Source: CAZQHK01 sp964593455 (GTDB lineage Bacteria; Muiribacteriota; CAYSPT01). Taken from it: a stretch of DNA of 64,000 nucleotides. A program made the position numbers and the translations under genes. The notes under the pieces were generated by a model, which searched no databases, had not been told where the DNA came from, and saw nothing but the letters and a program-made list of their open reading frames with translations. The stretch spans positions 67,316-131,315 of the forward strand of contig CAZQHK010000007.1 of assembly GCA_964593455.1 (NCBI GenBank). Reading direction: 5' to 3'. Shown here in pieces: positions 33,961 through 42,649 of the stretch (positions are counted from its first letter, which is position 1; the number at the start of each line of letters is the position of its first letter).

Positions 33961-35241
33961 ATGGATTTAATTATACGTAACGCCCGGGTGCGCGGACGGG
34001 ATGAACTGGTTGATATCGCCGTGGAAGGCGAAACCATAGCGAAGATCGCGGCGAAAATTGCGGATTCGGGGACGAAGGAAATCGACGCCGGCGGACAACT
34101 GGTCACCCCGACCTTTATCGATCCCCATCTTCATCTGGATAAGGCGCTCATCAGCGAGGTTGTTCGGGAAAACGTAACCGGCACCCTGATGGAAGCTATT
34201 GAGATCATCTGGAACCATAAAAAACACTACACCAATGAGGACATAATGTCCCGTGCCGGGCGATGCATCGAATGGGGAATATCACATGGGACAACCGTGT
34301 TCAGATCCCACGTAGACATCTGCCATATTTCCGGACTGAAACCGTTTGAAGGCGTCGCGGCAACCAGAGATAAATACAAAGATGTCTGTGATGTTCAAAT
34401 CGTGGCTTTTCCCCAGGAAGGAATTGTTCAGTCACCGGGAACTGAAGAATTGATGATCAAATCCATGGAAATGGGAGCCGATGTCGTGGGAGGCATGCCC
34501 TACAACGAGATGACCGAGGACGACTCCAAACGGCACATCGACATCTGTTTCGAAATCGCCAAAAAGTTTGATGCCGATATCGACATGCATGTGGACGAGA
34601 CCGATGATCCTAACGCCCGGACGCTGCAGTATCTGGCCGCCAAGACCATCAAGGAAGGATGGCATGGACGAGTAACCGCCGGCCATACGTGCGCCCTGGC
34701 TGCCTACAACCCCTATTACGCGGCGAAAGTCATCGGGTTGATCAAACAGGCTCAAATGAACATGGTCACCAACCCGGCTACGAATCTCATGCTGGAGGGC
34801 CGGCTCGATCAGCAGCCTATCCGTCGGGGTATCACCCGGGTCAAGGAATTGCTCGCTCTCGGCGTCAACGTGGTATACGGGCAGGACTGCTTGAAAGACA
34901 CCTTCTACCCGACTTTCGGGCAGGCTGACATGCTGGAAGTGGGTCTGATAACCGCCCATGCCGCGCAGTTCAGTATGCCGAAGGAAATCGAGACGCTGTT
35001 CGACATGCCTACCGTCCGCTCGGCCAAGATGCTCAGGCTCTCGGATTACGGTCTTGAAGAAGGGAAATCCGCCTCCTTCAACATCATCGACGCCGAAACG
35101 GTACAGGAAGCCTTCAGGACCCAGGCGGACCGCCTCTACGTGTTCAGGAAGGGCCGGCTGCTGTCGGAAACCCGGACCATATCCAAACTGCACATCAACC
35201 AGCAACAAAAGAGCGCTGAAAGCAGTAATCAGCATGAATAA
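33961..35241 (+). CDS. Amidohydrolase-superfamily enzyme (cytosine deaminase-like)
   Basis: 426 residues from the ATG at 33961. Metal and catalytic residues of the cytosine deaminase branch are visible: FIDPHLHLDKA (first His pair), FRSHVDICH, DMHVDETDD (His and base glutamate region), TAGHTCALAA (metal His) and the late aspartate in NVVYGQDCLKD. The family deaminates or hydrolyses cyclic amidines and amides (cytosine, isoguanine, creatinine and others). Following a molybdenum hydroxylase and AllFGH-like genes, a role in opening or deaminating a hydroxylated N-heterocycle is likely. The exact substrate cannot be told. Confidence 0.85.
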   Translation: MDLIIRNARVRGRDELVDIAVEGETIAKIAAKIADSGTKEIDAGGQLVTPTFIDPHLHLDKALISEVVRENVTGTLMEAIEIIWNHKKHYTNEDIMSRAGRCIEWGISHGTTVFRSHVDICHISGLKPFEGVAATRDKYKDVCDVQIVAFPQEGIVQSPGTEELMIKSMEMGADVVGGMPYNEMTEDDSKRHIDICFEIAKKFDADIDMHVDETDDPNARTLQYLAAKTIKEGWHGRVTAGHTCALAAYNPYYAAKVIGLIKQAQMNMVTNPATNLMLEGRLDQQPIRRGITRVKELLALGVNVVYGQDCLKDTFYPTFGQADMLEVGLITAHAAQFSMPKEIETLFDMPTVRSAKMLRLSDYGLEEGKSASFNIIDAETVQEAFRTQADRLYVFRKGRLLSETRTISKLHINQQQKSAESSNQHE

Positions 35242-35306
35242 CGATATCAATACCATTAAGAGAGAATTAACAAAAAGTAACTGAGAAAGAGAAAGGATGA
35301 TCAATA

Positions 35307-36077
35307 ATGGCTACAAAGCTCTATGATCTGACCCAACCATTGTCGGTACTGACACCGGCCTGGCCGACATACGAGCCGTTGCAGCTCAAATTCTTCAAAC
35401 GCCTTTGTCCCAATGGCGCCAACGGGCAGCTGATAACCACCTCTAACCATGTGGGCACGCATATCGACGGCTCACTTCATTTCTGTACACACGGACGCGA
35501 TATCGCTTCTATCCCCCTGGAAGACCTATACGGAGAAGCGGTGGTGGTCGATCTGAGCGACATTTCACGCGACTATGGTATCTATACTTCAAAAGACATT
35601 ACGGATCGGGTGGAGGTCAAAGAACGGGATATCCTCATCATCAACACCGGGTACCACCGTTACGCCTGGGACCAGCCGGAAGCGGACGAAACCCGGTACA
35701 TGGTCATGCATCCCGGACCGACCAAAGAGTTTACCGAGTGGTGCCTGAAGATGAAGTTCAAGTGGCTCGGCGTAGACTGCGGGAGTGCCGACCATCCTTT
35801 AAACACGAAAATCCGCGACTGGATGCCTCAGCATGCCAAGAATGGAGATAAAGCGCTCAAGGAGATGTACGGCAAGGGTCTCGATGAGCTCTTCCCGCCT
35901 GAAGATTACCAGCAGATGCATATCGCCCTGTTCCCCTTCGATATCATTCACGCCGAAAACCTGGGAGGCGATATCGACAAGCTGCTTAACCGCCGGGTAA
36001 CAATAGGCTGCTTCCCCTGGCGCTTCGTGGGTGGAGAGAGCTCAATCTGCCGGATAGTGGCTTTTGTGGAAGAATAA
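35307..36077 (+). CDS. Cyclase-family metal-dependent hydrolase (PF04199)
   Basis: 256 residues of the kynurenine formamidase/isatin hydrolase-type cyclase family. The N-terminal metal site NHVGTHIDGSLHF (about residue 48) has the HxGTHxDxxxH pattern that binds Mn or Zn. Later conserved parts are VVVDLSDIS, ILIINTGYH and the WLGVDCGSADHP block. Members hydrolyse amide bonds in N-formylkynurenine, isatin and cyclic imides. As the last gene before a terminator it probably acts on a product of the amidohydrolase or hydroxylase. RBS GAGAAAGGATG precedes the ATG. Confidence 0.88.
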   Translation: MATKLYDLTQPLSVLTPAWPTYEPLQLKFFKRLCPNGANGQLITTSNHVGTHIDGSLHFCTHGRDIASIPLEDLYGEAVVVDLSDISRDYGIYTSKDITDRVEVKERDILIINTGYHRYAWDQPEADETRYMVMHPGPTKEFTEWCLKMKFKWLGVDCGSADHPLNTKIRDWMPQHAKNGDKALKEMYGKGLDELFPPEDYQQMHIALFPFDIIHAENLGGDIDKLLNRRVTIGCFPWRFVGGESSICRIVAFVEE

Positions 36078-36109
36078 TTCAGGACCGATTGCCAATCCTC
36101 GCTGAAAAT

Positions 36110-36150
36110 AATAGCCGGTCATCAGAAATGGTGACCGGTTATTTTGATTG
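36110..36150 (+). terminator. Rho-independent terminator closing the catabolic island
   Basis: AATAGCCGGTCATC pairs with GGTGACCGGTTATT around a short AGAAAT loop, with one or two G-T pairs, followed by TTTTGATTGTTTGATTTT. It starts 32 bases after the cyclase-family stop and marks the end of the plus-strand transcript that begins near modA. Confidence 0.8.
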
Positions 36151-36213
36151 TTTGATTTTCTCCTGATCCGGGTTACATATGTTATTTTTCCAATCTGAAA
36201 TAAGAGACGCTGG

Positions 36214-36232
36214 TGTAAGGGATTCCCTTACA
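36214..36232 (+). promoter_or_regulatory. Perfect 9+1+9 palindrome, operator-like
   Basis: TGTAAGGGATTCCCTTACA is symmetric except for the central base. It lies alone in the 432-base gap between the island terminator and the secreted-protein gene. The rest of that gap is AT-rich with no gene seen. It could be a dimeric-repressor site for the gene at 36510. Confidence 0.5.
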
Positions 36233-36509
36233 TGCATCATCCAAACCCTTATGCAGATCCAATCCATTTCTTCTTTGCTTCTAATATAAATAGAAACCAC
36301 ATTATAAGGATTTAAGCCGCTATGAATGCGGTTTTTCCCAATAGCCTCAATTCCATCTATAAGCTATTCTTATATCAGAGGGATCATTGAGTTCGGTTTT
36401 TTTTGCGTCATCGCGAAACCAAATTCAAAATATATAACTATAATACCCGGAAGTTTTGCGTGCTGTTCTACCAACCGCTGGCTGCAGCGGGAAAATGAGG
36501 TGAGCCACT

Positions 36510-38210
36510 ATGAGTTTCAATAAGAATCTCCCTGTAATGTTTCTGATACTTTTCCTCACAGCTTTCATCGTGTCCCCCGCCGCGTCCCAGGTATTCAACA
36601 TGCAGCGCGGGAACAAGCGTATCCAGTTCAACGCCGGGTCGTACAGCGTCACCACGGACCAACGAAACCCGGAGATCCAGGTCACCGCCTGGTGGATGAA
36701 GCTCTACGACTATTCATATACGGCGAAAACCTGGGCCGACACCAGCCGGACCATCAGCCTCCATGTCCGGAGCACTAGAGGTACCACGCAGTCCAGCACC
36801 TACTACCAGATGTATGACGTCGAGAGCAATTACAGCAACGATACCTATATCAGGCGGTACCGGGAACGAAAAGGGGCCACCTGTTACGCCCATGACACCG
36901 GCACCAAGCAGGCCATGGGAATGGCTGTCTGGGGCTACCGTCGCGATATCGCTTCCTGGAAAGGCTTTTACAATTGGCGGCCGAACAACTCTCCGGAAGG
37001 CCACAGCGGCGGTAACATGGAGTGGCACGGTTGGAGTTGGCGCACCTTCAACAACAACACGGTCCTTAAGATACAGATCAGGACCTGGGTGGCCGAATAC
37101 TCCAACCACGGTAACAGCCATCAGGAGATCCACTGGTTCAATTCAACCCAAAAACCTAACGGGCAGGACAACATCATCGATCTCAACATGCGTGAACAGT
37201 GGGGATACGGCCCCCAGTGGTCCCTGCAGTTCGAAATATCCCACATGGATGTGGAGTATGACTCCACCTATAAAGCGTACCGGCCAAGCGGTTACTGGGT
37301 GTCGGGCACGAGCGCTTTCGACGCCGGCTCCGAGTACTACAAGTGGGCCATGATAACCTACGCTGACCGGGACCGCTCGGTCAAGGTCTACTCCCGGGTC
37401 AGCACCTCCACCAGCTTCAGTTCCTGGAGCGCTCAGAGAAGCAATTACTACAACCTCGATGCAGCCTACCGGTACCTGCAATTGAAGGTCGACTTTGACA
37501 GCGCCGGTACAGGCTATCCGGGTCCGGGCACCTCCGCTAAACTCGACTGGATCTGTGCTTTTTACGGGACAAACCGCAAACCGTATCTCAAGAACCTGGC
37601 TATCAGCAACAATATCCCGTCCGAGTGGGGCGGTGTTGATAAACGAAGCCAGATCAATTACTCCAACCCGGCCCAGGCGGCCACGTTCGCCACCTGGAAC
37701 ACCTTACCCAAGGCCGACGGATTTTATGGGGACCTCACGTTCCGGTTCCGGATAAAGGACCAGCTCTCCGACAATAACCAGGAAAACCTGATGTCCGATT
37801 ACAGCGAGAAACAGTTCTTCTGCGACAACAACGAGCCGCCGGTAATCACGGCCGGTTCGTTCCAGGTCCTGCCCGACCCGGCCTACACCACCGACACGCT
37901 GTACGTCAACACCTCCATGTCGGCTTCCGACAGCGACAGTGTCGTTACCGCGTGCCACGCGGAAGCGGACCTGCCGAACATGGAGTACCGCTCGTCGTGG
38001 ACGGTAGGCGGCCAGCAGGTGGGCGACACGGCTCCCGAGCTGGCGCCGGAGAACTACGTCAAGGGCGACACGGTCCGGGTCGAGGTGTTCCCATTCGACG
38101 GCAAAGAGTTCGGGCAGATGGTGGCTGACGAGCTCACCATCTCCAACAAGCCGCCGGTTATCACCACCGATATCGACGGCGACAACGAGTGGGAGCTGCA
38201 GTTGAGGTAA
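36510..38210 (+). CDS. Large secreted protein of unknown function
   Basis: 566 residues with a clear Sec signal peptide (FLILFLTAFIVSPAASQ, cleavage near residue 27). The mature part is rich in Trp, Tyr, Ser and Asn (for example NMEWHGWSWRTFNNN, WHGW), suggesting an all-beta, carbohydrate- or surface-binding fold. From about residue 445 there are Ig/fibronectin-like segments (NNEPPVITAGSFQVLPDP; later NKPPVITTDIDGDNEWE), the start of a second such repeat that stops after a few residues. The abrupt end suggests the gene may be shortened. GAGGTGAG precedes the ATG. It follows a terminator, so it is a separate transcript. I do not recognise the family. Confidence 0.7.
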   Translation: MSFNKNLPVMFLILFLTAFIVSPAASQVFNMQRGNKRIQFNAGSYSVTTDQRNPEIQVTAWWMKLYDYSYTAKTWADTSRTISLHVRSTRGTTQSSTYYQMYDVESNYSNDTYIRRYRERKGATCYAHDTGTKQAMGMAVWGYRRDIASWKGFYNWRPNNSPEGHSGGNMEWHGWSWRTFNNNTVLKIQIRTWVAEYSNHGNSHQEIHWFNSTQKPNGQDNIIDLNMREQWGYGPQWSLQFEISHMDVEYDSTYKAYRPSGYWVSGTSAFDAGSEYYKWAMITYADRDRSVKVYSRVSTSTSFSSWSAQRSNYYNLDAAYRYLQLKVDFDSAGTGYPGPGTSAKLDWICAFYGTNRKPYLKNLAISNNIPSEWGGVDKRSQINYSNPAQAATFATWNTLPKADGFYGDLTFRFRIKDQLSDNNQENLMSDYSEKQFFCDNNEPPVITAGSFQVLPDPAYTTDTLYVNTSMSASDSDSVVTACHAEADLPNMEYRSSWTVGGQQVGDTAPELAPENYVKGDTVRVEVFPFDGKEFGQMVADELTISNKPPVITTDIDGDNEWELQLR

Positions 38211-38505
38211 TCGATCAGCCGGCTGCCTGGCAGTTAATTTAGGAGGCAATAGTACATTGTAACGATTAACAACGGCTACGGTAATCATGCAGCCGTTTAA
38301 GATAAAAAAAACAAGCTTGTCCGGGGCGGGACCAACCTGCCCTTACTACACCACCTTGATAATCCTCCCCTTTAAAGAAAGCTTCCACTTTTCACTAAGA
38401 AGCGTGAAAACTAAGAGATGAAATAGCGAAAGCATATTGCGCTCCAGAGAATAATTCTATAGAATTTGATAAACGTATCAATAATCCGGTAAAGAGTGAG
38501 CAGTT

Positions 38506-38763
38506 ATGGAAAACTTCGTCCGTATCATGGTTTTTGAGAACGAGATCGAAGCCCAGGTGTTGGATTCCGTGTTGAAAGAACACGATATCCCACATCAGGT
38601 TTGGTCCTTCCACGACACGGCCTACGATGGTCTCTTCCAGTTGAGCAAAGGATGGGGGTTCCTGTTGGCACCGGAAGAATTTCGAGACAGGATAAATCTC
38701 CTTTACGATGAGGTGAACCAGGCGGTATCCCCGATGGAGTCAACTGAAGATACAGAAGAATAG
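38506..38763 (+). CDS. Small DUF2007-like protein
   Basis: 85 residues. The pattern FVRIMVFENEIEAQVLDSVL (an N-terminal strand and helix about position within a sequence) followed by LLAPEEFRDRINLLYDEV resembles DUF2007-type small putative signal-transduction proteins, in which the N-terminal strand-helix is a conserved nucleotide- or protein-binding unit. The C-terminus is acidic. The 295-base gap upstream holds an AACGGCT...AGCCGTT hairpin and no gene. It is convergent with the next gene, and TTGACCACGCGGTCAA (38790-38805) lies between them. Confidence 0.6.
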   Translation: MENFVRIMVFENEIEAQVLDSVLKEHDIPHQVWSFHDTAYDGLFQLSKGWGFLLAPEEFRDRINLLYDEVNQAVSPMESTEDTEE

Positions 38764-38860
38764 CCGCAGATATTTTAGATCACAGTAGTTTGACCACGCG
38801 GTCAAGCAGGTATTGAAAGATCGCTCAACAAATTCAACTTCCGGTTGATTCGGTCATGAT

Positions 38861-39238
38861 TCACGAGACATCGCTGAAAAACAGCCCCTCACCTTCCTCG
38901 ATGGCCTTGATCCAGGTGGAAAACTCCTGGTGAGTGATGTCCTGTTTTTTTATCTCTTTAACTTTTCCGTCTTCACTGAGGATCACCAGATCGATAAATA
39001 CCTGGTCTCCCTGCTGGTACACGCAAAACCGAAACGGCGATCCTGATTTTTCCAGCAAGGAATGAGTACGTTCAGCCGCGGCCGCCAATTCCTGAAAATG
39101 GTCGGCGACTTCGTCCTTTTCGTCCCGTCTTTCCTGGTCCTTCTTCTTTTGCCGCCCTTCGGGATTCAACGAGGGAACATAGGTATCAGAAGTCAATATC
39201 CCGCCGACTTTCAGATCATCATCTGTCATACCATTCAC
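38861..39238 (-). CDS. Hypothetical FlaG-like protein co-transcribed with a response regulator
   Basis: 125 residues with a charged, lysine/glutamate-rich middle (GRQKKKDQERRDEKDEV) and a C-terminal domain with SPFRFCVYQQGDQVFIDLVI. The latter faintly recalls FlaG (a short beta domain after a helical linker), but identity is weak and no flagellar genes are near. It starts 16 bases after the receiver-only response regulator, so the two share a transcript. The start is GTG at 39238 or ATG at 39229. Function unknown. Confidence 0.6.
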   Translation of the reverse strand: MNGMTDDDLKVGGILTSDTYVPSLNPEGRQKKKDQERRDEKDEVADHFQELAAAAERTHSLLEKSGSPFRFCVYQQGDQVFIDLVILSEDGKVKEIKKQDITHQEFSTWIKAIEEGEGLFFSDVS

Positions 39239-39254
39239 TAACCTTACTTTCTGC

Positions 39255-39635
39255 CTATTTTTTGTTAATCAACTCATCCAACAACTCTTCGAATTCGTCA
39301 ATTTTTTCATTTTCGATTGGTTTTCTAAAGAAAGCATCAGCTTCAAGACTCATCCTGCCCATATCTTCTGACTCCAGTATTCCTGAAATAGCTATTATTT
39401 TTACGTCATCAAAACCTTTGCTACGGATCTTTTTGCAGATCTGCCAGCCGGGCATCTCGTGGATAATCATGTCGACTATGGCCACGTCAGGCGGTTCTAT
39501 CCTGAGCGCGTTGAAGAATTCTTTGACAGAAGTGTATCCGTGCACGTTATGACCTCGTAATCCGAGAACCGTTTCGAGGAATTTAACAAAATCCTCATCG
39601 TCGTCCATGATCAAAATGGAATATTTTCGGTCCAT
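39255..39635 (-). CDS. Stand-alone receiver-domain response regulator
   Basis: 126 residues from the ATG at 39635, with AGGAGG six bases upstream. It is a bare CheY-like receiver: ILIMDDDEDF (acidic pocket), VAIVDMIIHEMPGW (phosphoacceptor Asp), IIAISG (Thr/Ser position) and EADAFFRKPIE (conserved Lys). No output domain. Its tail EADAFFRKP resembles the receiver fragment fused to the deleted regulator at 22342-23037, although the two are not the same. No histidine kinase lies nearby. Confidence 0.88.
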   Translation of the reverse strand: MDRKYSILIMDDDEDFVKFLETVLGLRGHNVHGYTSVKEFFNALRIEPPDVAIVDMIIHEMPGWQICKKIRSKGFDDVKIIAISGILESEDMGRMSLEADAFFRKPIENEKIDEFEELLDELINKK

Positions 39636-39713
39636 TTTTTCCTCCTGTCCCTGATCTCTCGAAAATAACTTTCCCGTTATAATTGACATGCAGACAGAGA
39701 TTGCTAATGTACT

Positions 39714-39742
39714 ACTATAATAACTATAGATAACATTGTCAA
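39714..39742 (-). promoter_or_regulatory. Sigma-70 type promoter for the response regulator operon
   Basis: On the minus strand, TTGACA (39737-39742) and TATAGT (39714-39719) are separated by exactly 17 bases. The predicted start point is about 70 bases before the regulator's ATG. The promoter is in the 276-base AT-rich gap between divergent genes. Confidence 0.72.
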
Positions 39743-39911
39743 AATTTAGACGTTTGAGATTTGCATGATTTTCAATGTATTATGATGTTACTATACAAGC
39801 TAATACTTGTGATTATCCTTCTGAACAATGAAAAACAAGACTATGGTATAAGACTTTTATATTTTTTTTGTGTTAAACTACAAATTACGCGCCGGCGAGG
39901 AAGTGACGAAA

Positions 39912-40418
39912 ATGATTAAAAATATCTTTAACATGCTGGAGTTCCTGGAAAACGATCTCGCGGACACTTATGCGTATCTCAAGGGGAAATCAAAGTTTCC
40001 ATTGCTCTCCGCGGTGTACAACTACATGATTGAGCATTCCCGGGAGCACGCCCGGGAGATCAAGCTGCTGAACCAAGAACTGGACACGACCACGCTTAAC
40101 GAAGAAAAGGTGTTTGCCTTTCAGAGCAAGATAAAAAACCGGTTGATCGACCGTATGAGTCAGCATACAGACGAGATCTATGCCACTAAAGATATGGCTA
40201 ACTCCGAGGAACTCTTGGGAGCGTTGTATACTCACCTGGCCAAGCAGTTCAGGAAGATCGCCAAATACTATAACGGAGTAGCCAACGATCTGGACGGCCT
40301 GGCGGAGGATGAGTATGATCACCGGGACCAGTTGATTAAGGAGCTCGGCAAGATAAAGGACATTAGTAAAATAAAGAAGATAAAAAGTGAAACGGACAAA
40401 AAGAGCACGACTACTTGA
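39912..40418 (+). CDS. Ferritin-like helical protein (rubrerythrin-like fold, uncertain)
   Basis: 168 residues from the ATG at 39912, with GAGGAAGTGA upstream; an earlier in-frame start is unlikely. The chain is almost all helix, with an N-terminal FLENDLADTYAYLKG, a HSREHAREI segment and a late EDEYDHRDQLIKEL, the E...ExxH style seen in ferritin-like proteins. The metal-ligand spacing is not fully canonical. An extended -10 (TGGTATAAG, near 39844) may serve it. The C-terminus is a lysine-rich tail. Function uncertain. Confidence 0.55.
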   Translation: MIKNIFNMLEFLENDLADTYAYLKGKSKFPLLSAVYNYMIEHSREHAREIKLLNQELDTTTLNEEKVFAFQSKIKNRLIDRMSQHTDEIYATKDMANSEELLGALYTHLAKQFRKIAKYYNGVANDLDGLAEDEYDHRDQLIKELGKIKDISKIKKIKSETDKKSTTT

Positions 40419-40439
40419 ACCGTCAGAAGGAGCTGCCCA

Positions 40440-40856
40440 ATGAAGATCTACTTCGCCGGGTCTATACGGGCCGGCCGGCAGGACCAGGCGCTTTATCTGG
40501 AGCTCATCGGCTTACTGGCGAAGTACGGGACGGTCCTCACCGAACACGTGGGCGATCCCCGGGTCACCGCCTCTAATGACATTGAACCCGATGACACGCG
40601 TATCTATAAGCGGGACATGTCCTGGCTTAAGGAGTCAGACGTAGTCGTAGCAGAAGTCACTATTCCCAGCCTGGGCGTGGGCTACGAGATTGCCATGGCG
40701 GAGAACTGGGAAAAACCGGTCCTGTGTCTCTTCCGGCCAAACGCGGGCAAACATCTCTCGGCCATGCTGACCGGTAATCCACAGCTGGTAATTAAAGAAT
40801 ATGCCGGTGTCGAAGACGCCAGGACAATACTGGCAGACTTTTTTCAAACGCTTTAG
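40440..40856 (+). CDS. Nucleoside 2-deoxyribosyltransferase / DNPH1-like hydrolase
   Basis: 138 residues matching the short DNPH1 (Rcl) branch of nucleoside 2-deoxyribosyltransferases. Marks are KIYFAGSIRAGRQD at the start (phosphate-binding), the KRDMSWLKESDVVVAEV segment with the catalytic-site aspartate region, and SLGVGYEIAMAENWEKPVLC with the catalytic glutamate in GYEIA. Such enzymes split deoxynucleoside monophosphates (or modified ones) into base and deoxyribose 5-phosphate. It lies 21 bases after the ferritin-like gene. Confidence 0.85.
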   Translation: MKIYFAGSIRAGRQDQALYLELIGLLAKYGTVLTEHVGDPRVTASNDIEPDDTRIYKRDMSWLKESDVVVAEVTIPSLGVGYEIAMAENWEKPVLCLFRPNAGKHLSAMLTGNPQLVIKEYAGVEDARTILADFFQTL

Positions 40857-40864
40857 TCAACTTC

Positions 40865-40888
40865 CTCCAAATCTCCAACCTCACTTAC
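40865..40888 (+). repeat. Dispersed repeat, family B, fragment
   Basis: CTCCAAATCTCCAACCTCAC matches the leading part of the copy at 56670-56690. Downstream, AAATACCGGTATTT (40933-40946) is a perfect palindrome running into T's and may be a weak terminator or operator before the cupin gene. Confidence 0.45.
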
Positions 40889-40993
40889 TCGAGAGTTGTG
40901 TTGGTCCAAACGGTATCTTTGGTTTATAGTGTAAATACCGGTATTTTTTTTAAGGTCTCTGAATACCCGTTTTGATAGGGGAAGTGACAATAC

Positions 40994-41503
40994 ATGATTA
41001 CCGCCGAACGTATCAAGTATTTGCTCAATCTCCAGCCGCTTCCCGTAGAAGGCGGATTTTTTGCCGAGATGTATCGCTCAGAAGAAGTACTCCCTGACGT
41101 GGTCCTGCCTGACAGGTATATCGGGGAGCGTCCATTCTCCACCGCCATCTACTACTTGCTCGAACCGGAGACCTGCTCGGTCATACACCGGCTCACCTCG
41201 GACGAGATCTACCATTTCTACCTGGGAGATCCGGTTGAGATGCTGCTGCTTTATCCGGACGGAACCGGAGAGGTAAAGGTGATCGGGACCGACCTGGAAC
41301 ACGGAATATATCCCCAGTTAGTGGTGCCCCGGGGGGTGTGGCAGGGTGCACATCTTATCCCGGGGGGAAAGTTTGCTTTCATGGGTACAACCGTCGCTCC
41401 CGGGTTCGATCATCACGATTTCGAACTCGGCCACCGGATCGAGCTGCTGGAAACCTACCCGGCCAATGACTTCGGACACCTGATAGTCGAACTCACGAGA
41501 TAG
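40994..41503 (+). CDS. Cupin_5/DUF985-family protein
   Basis: 169 residues of the DUF985 cupin family. Typical blocks are LPVEGGFFAEMYRSEE, the STAIYYLLEPETCSVIHRL strand pair, SDEIYHFYLGDPVEML and QLVVPRGVWQGAHL with APGFDHHDFELG at the end. The cupin histidines and glutamates are kept. Biochemical role of the family is unclear. It is convergent with the next gene, with 27 bases between stops. Confidence 0.87.
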   Translation: MITAERIKYLLNLQPLPVEGGFFAEMYRSEEVLPDVVLPDRYIGERPFSTAIYYLLEPETCSVIHRLTSDEIYHFYLGDPVEMLLLYPDGTGEVKVIGTDLEHGIYPQLVVPRGVWQGAHLIPGGKFAFMGTTVAPGFDHHDFELGHRIELLETYPANDFGHLIVELTR

Positions 41504-41530
41504 GATTTAATGTGCCTTGGGAGACGGGAC

Positions 41531-42595
41531 CTAGATTATGGCCACCAGGTTCAGCAGGAACAGCAGGAGGGCAGCGAAATAGCCGGCGAAGACATCATAG
41601 AAAAGCCTGTTTCCCTGAAGGTGAGGAGTGTATTTGTAGAGCGAGTAGGTAGCGGCGTTCTTAACGGAAACCCGGCGACCGTCGATTCGCATGGAGACGG
41701 GACCGTTTTCCCGAATAGTTTGGCGCCCTTTCAGGTAGTGGGTTTTCATCGTTGAGGCGGCGTACGAGATCTGTTTTCTCAATCCCTTGTACCTGGTATT
41801 CCAGTTGCCGCCGTCGTAACACCCGACTCCGAAAGCCCAATCGAGCTGGCGCTGAGTGGCGTTTCTCTTCGATACCAGTCCCTGCTCCGTCTGCAGACGG
41901 GCCAGCATGATCTTCGGACTGATACCGTATTTGCGGCAGGCATCGTAGATGAGCTGAGAGGGCTGCTCCCCCCGATATGGTTTGGCCAGCGCCGAACCCT
42001 TGCGTTCGAGAAACGACTGGATCTCACGCTTACTCATCGAATTTACATCGGTGAACAAGGTATCGCTCATGATGTGTTCATAAGAAAAATCGCCAATCTT
42101 TTCTTCTTCGGGTGGTTCCCAGGGGCGCTCTGACGGAGGCGATATATCACGCTCGAACGTGTCGACATACTTCTCGCTGACCCAGGCTTCGTCACCCTGA
42201 TAATCAACCAGGTACCAGCCTTTCTTTTCGTCGAGGATCGTTATCTTCGCGCCATTTTGGAAATACCCGGTTCGATCGTAATCCACTCCTGGTCCTGTTC
42301 TGACATTGAGACCGCTGGGAGCATTCACCCATCCCGGGCGAGGATCGGGCCGGCCGCCGAACAGAGAGCCGAACAGAGAGTGGAAGAAATTGCCGATTCC
42401 TTCTTTGAACCTGGTCCACCATGTTTTTTGAACCGGCTTCGAGGAAGGCGCGGGCGCCGATTCAGTGGTGCGCGGCCCCTGGATCACCTGTTCCATTTCA
42501 TCAGCGGTAGCAATGGTTCCCGATCCTACCCAGACAGCTGTGATAACCATAGCCGTCAGCAGCACCAGTATCCCTGTCCTCGATAATGTAGACAT
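41531..42595 (-). CDS. Exported SH3b-domain protein with lysozyme-like region
   Basis: 354 residues from the ATG at 42595 with a signal peptide (VLLTAMVITAVWVGSGTIATA). A WWTRFKEGIGNFFHSLFGS amphipathic stretch leads to a bacterial SH3 domain (about 92-145: SGLNVRTGPGVDYDRTGYF, KGWYLVDYQGDEAWVSEKYV). A goose-type-lysozyme/glucosaminidase-like region follows (SPKIMLARLQTEQGLVSKRN, then WAFGVGCYDGG), in which the Glu of QTEQGL could be catalytic. A hydrophobic C-terminal helix (FAALLLFLLNLVAII) may anchor it. It is likely a cell-wall-targeted hydrolase; activity is inferred. Confidence 0.72.
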   Translation of the reverse strand: MSTLSRTGILVLLTAMVITAVWVGSGTIATADEMEQVIQGPRTTESAPAPSSKPVQKTWWTRFKEGIGNFFHSLFGSLFGGRPDPRPGWVNAPSGLNVRTGPGVDYDRTGYFQNGAKITILDEKKGWYLVDYQGDEAWVSEKYVDTFERDISPPSERPWEPPEEEKIGDFSYEHIMSDTLFTDVNSMSKREIQSFLERKGSALAKPYRGEQPSQLIYDACRKYGISPKIMLARLQTEQGLVSKRNATQRQLDWAFGVGCYDGGNWNTRYKGLRKQISYAASTMKTHYLKGRQTIRENGPVSMRIDGRRVSVKNAATYSLYKYTPHLQGNRLFYDVFAGYFAALLLFLLNLVAII

Positions 42596-42649
42596 AACAA
42601 CTCCATTCTTCACTGAATAATAGTAGCTCTCCAGGTTGTTTGTTACAGT

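Noticed and set aside
38790..38805. TTGACCACGCGGTCAA as a terminator between convergent genes
   Set aside because: The dyad is perfect but has no T-run on either strand. It may be a protein site or chance.
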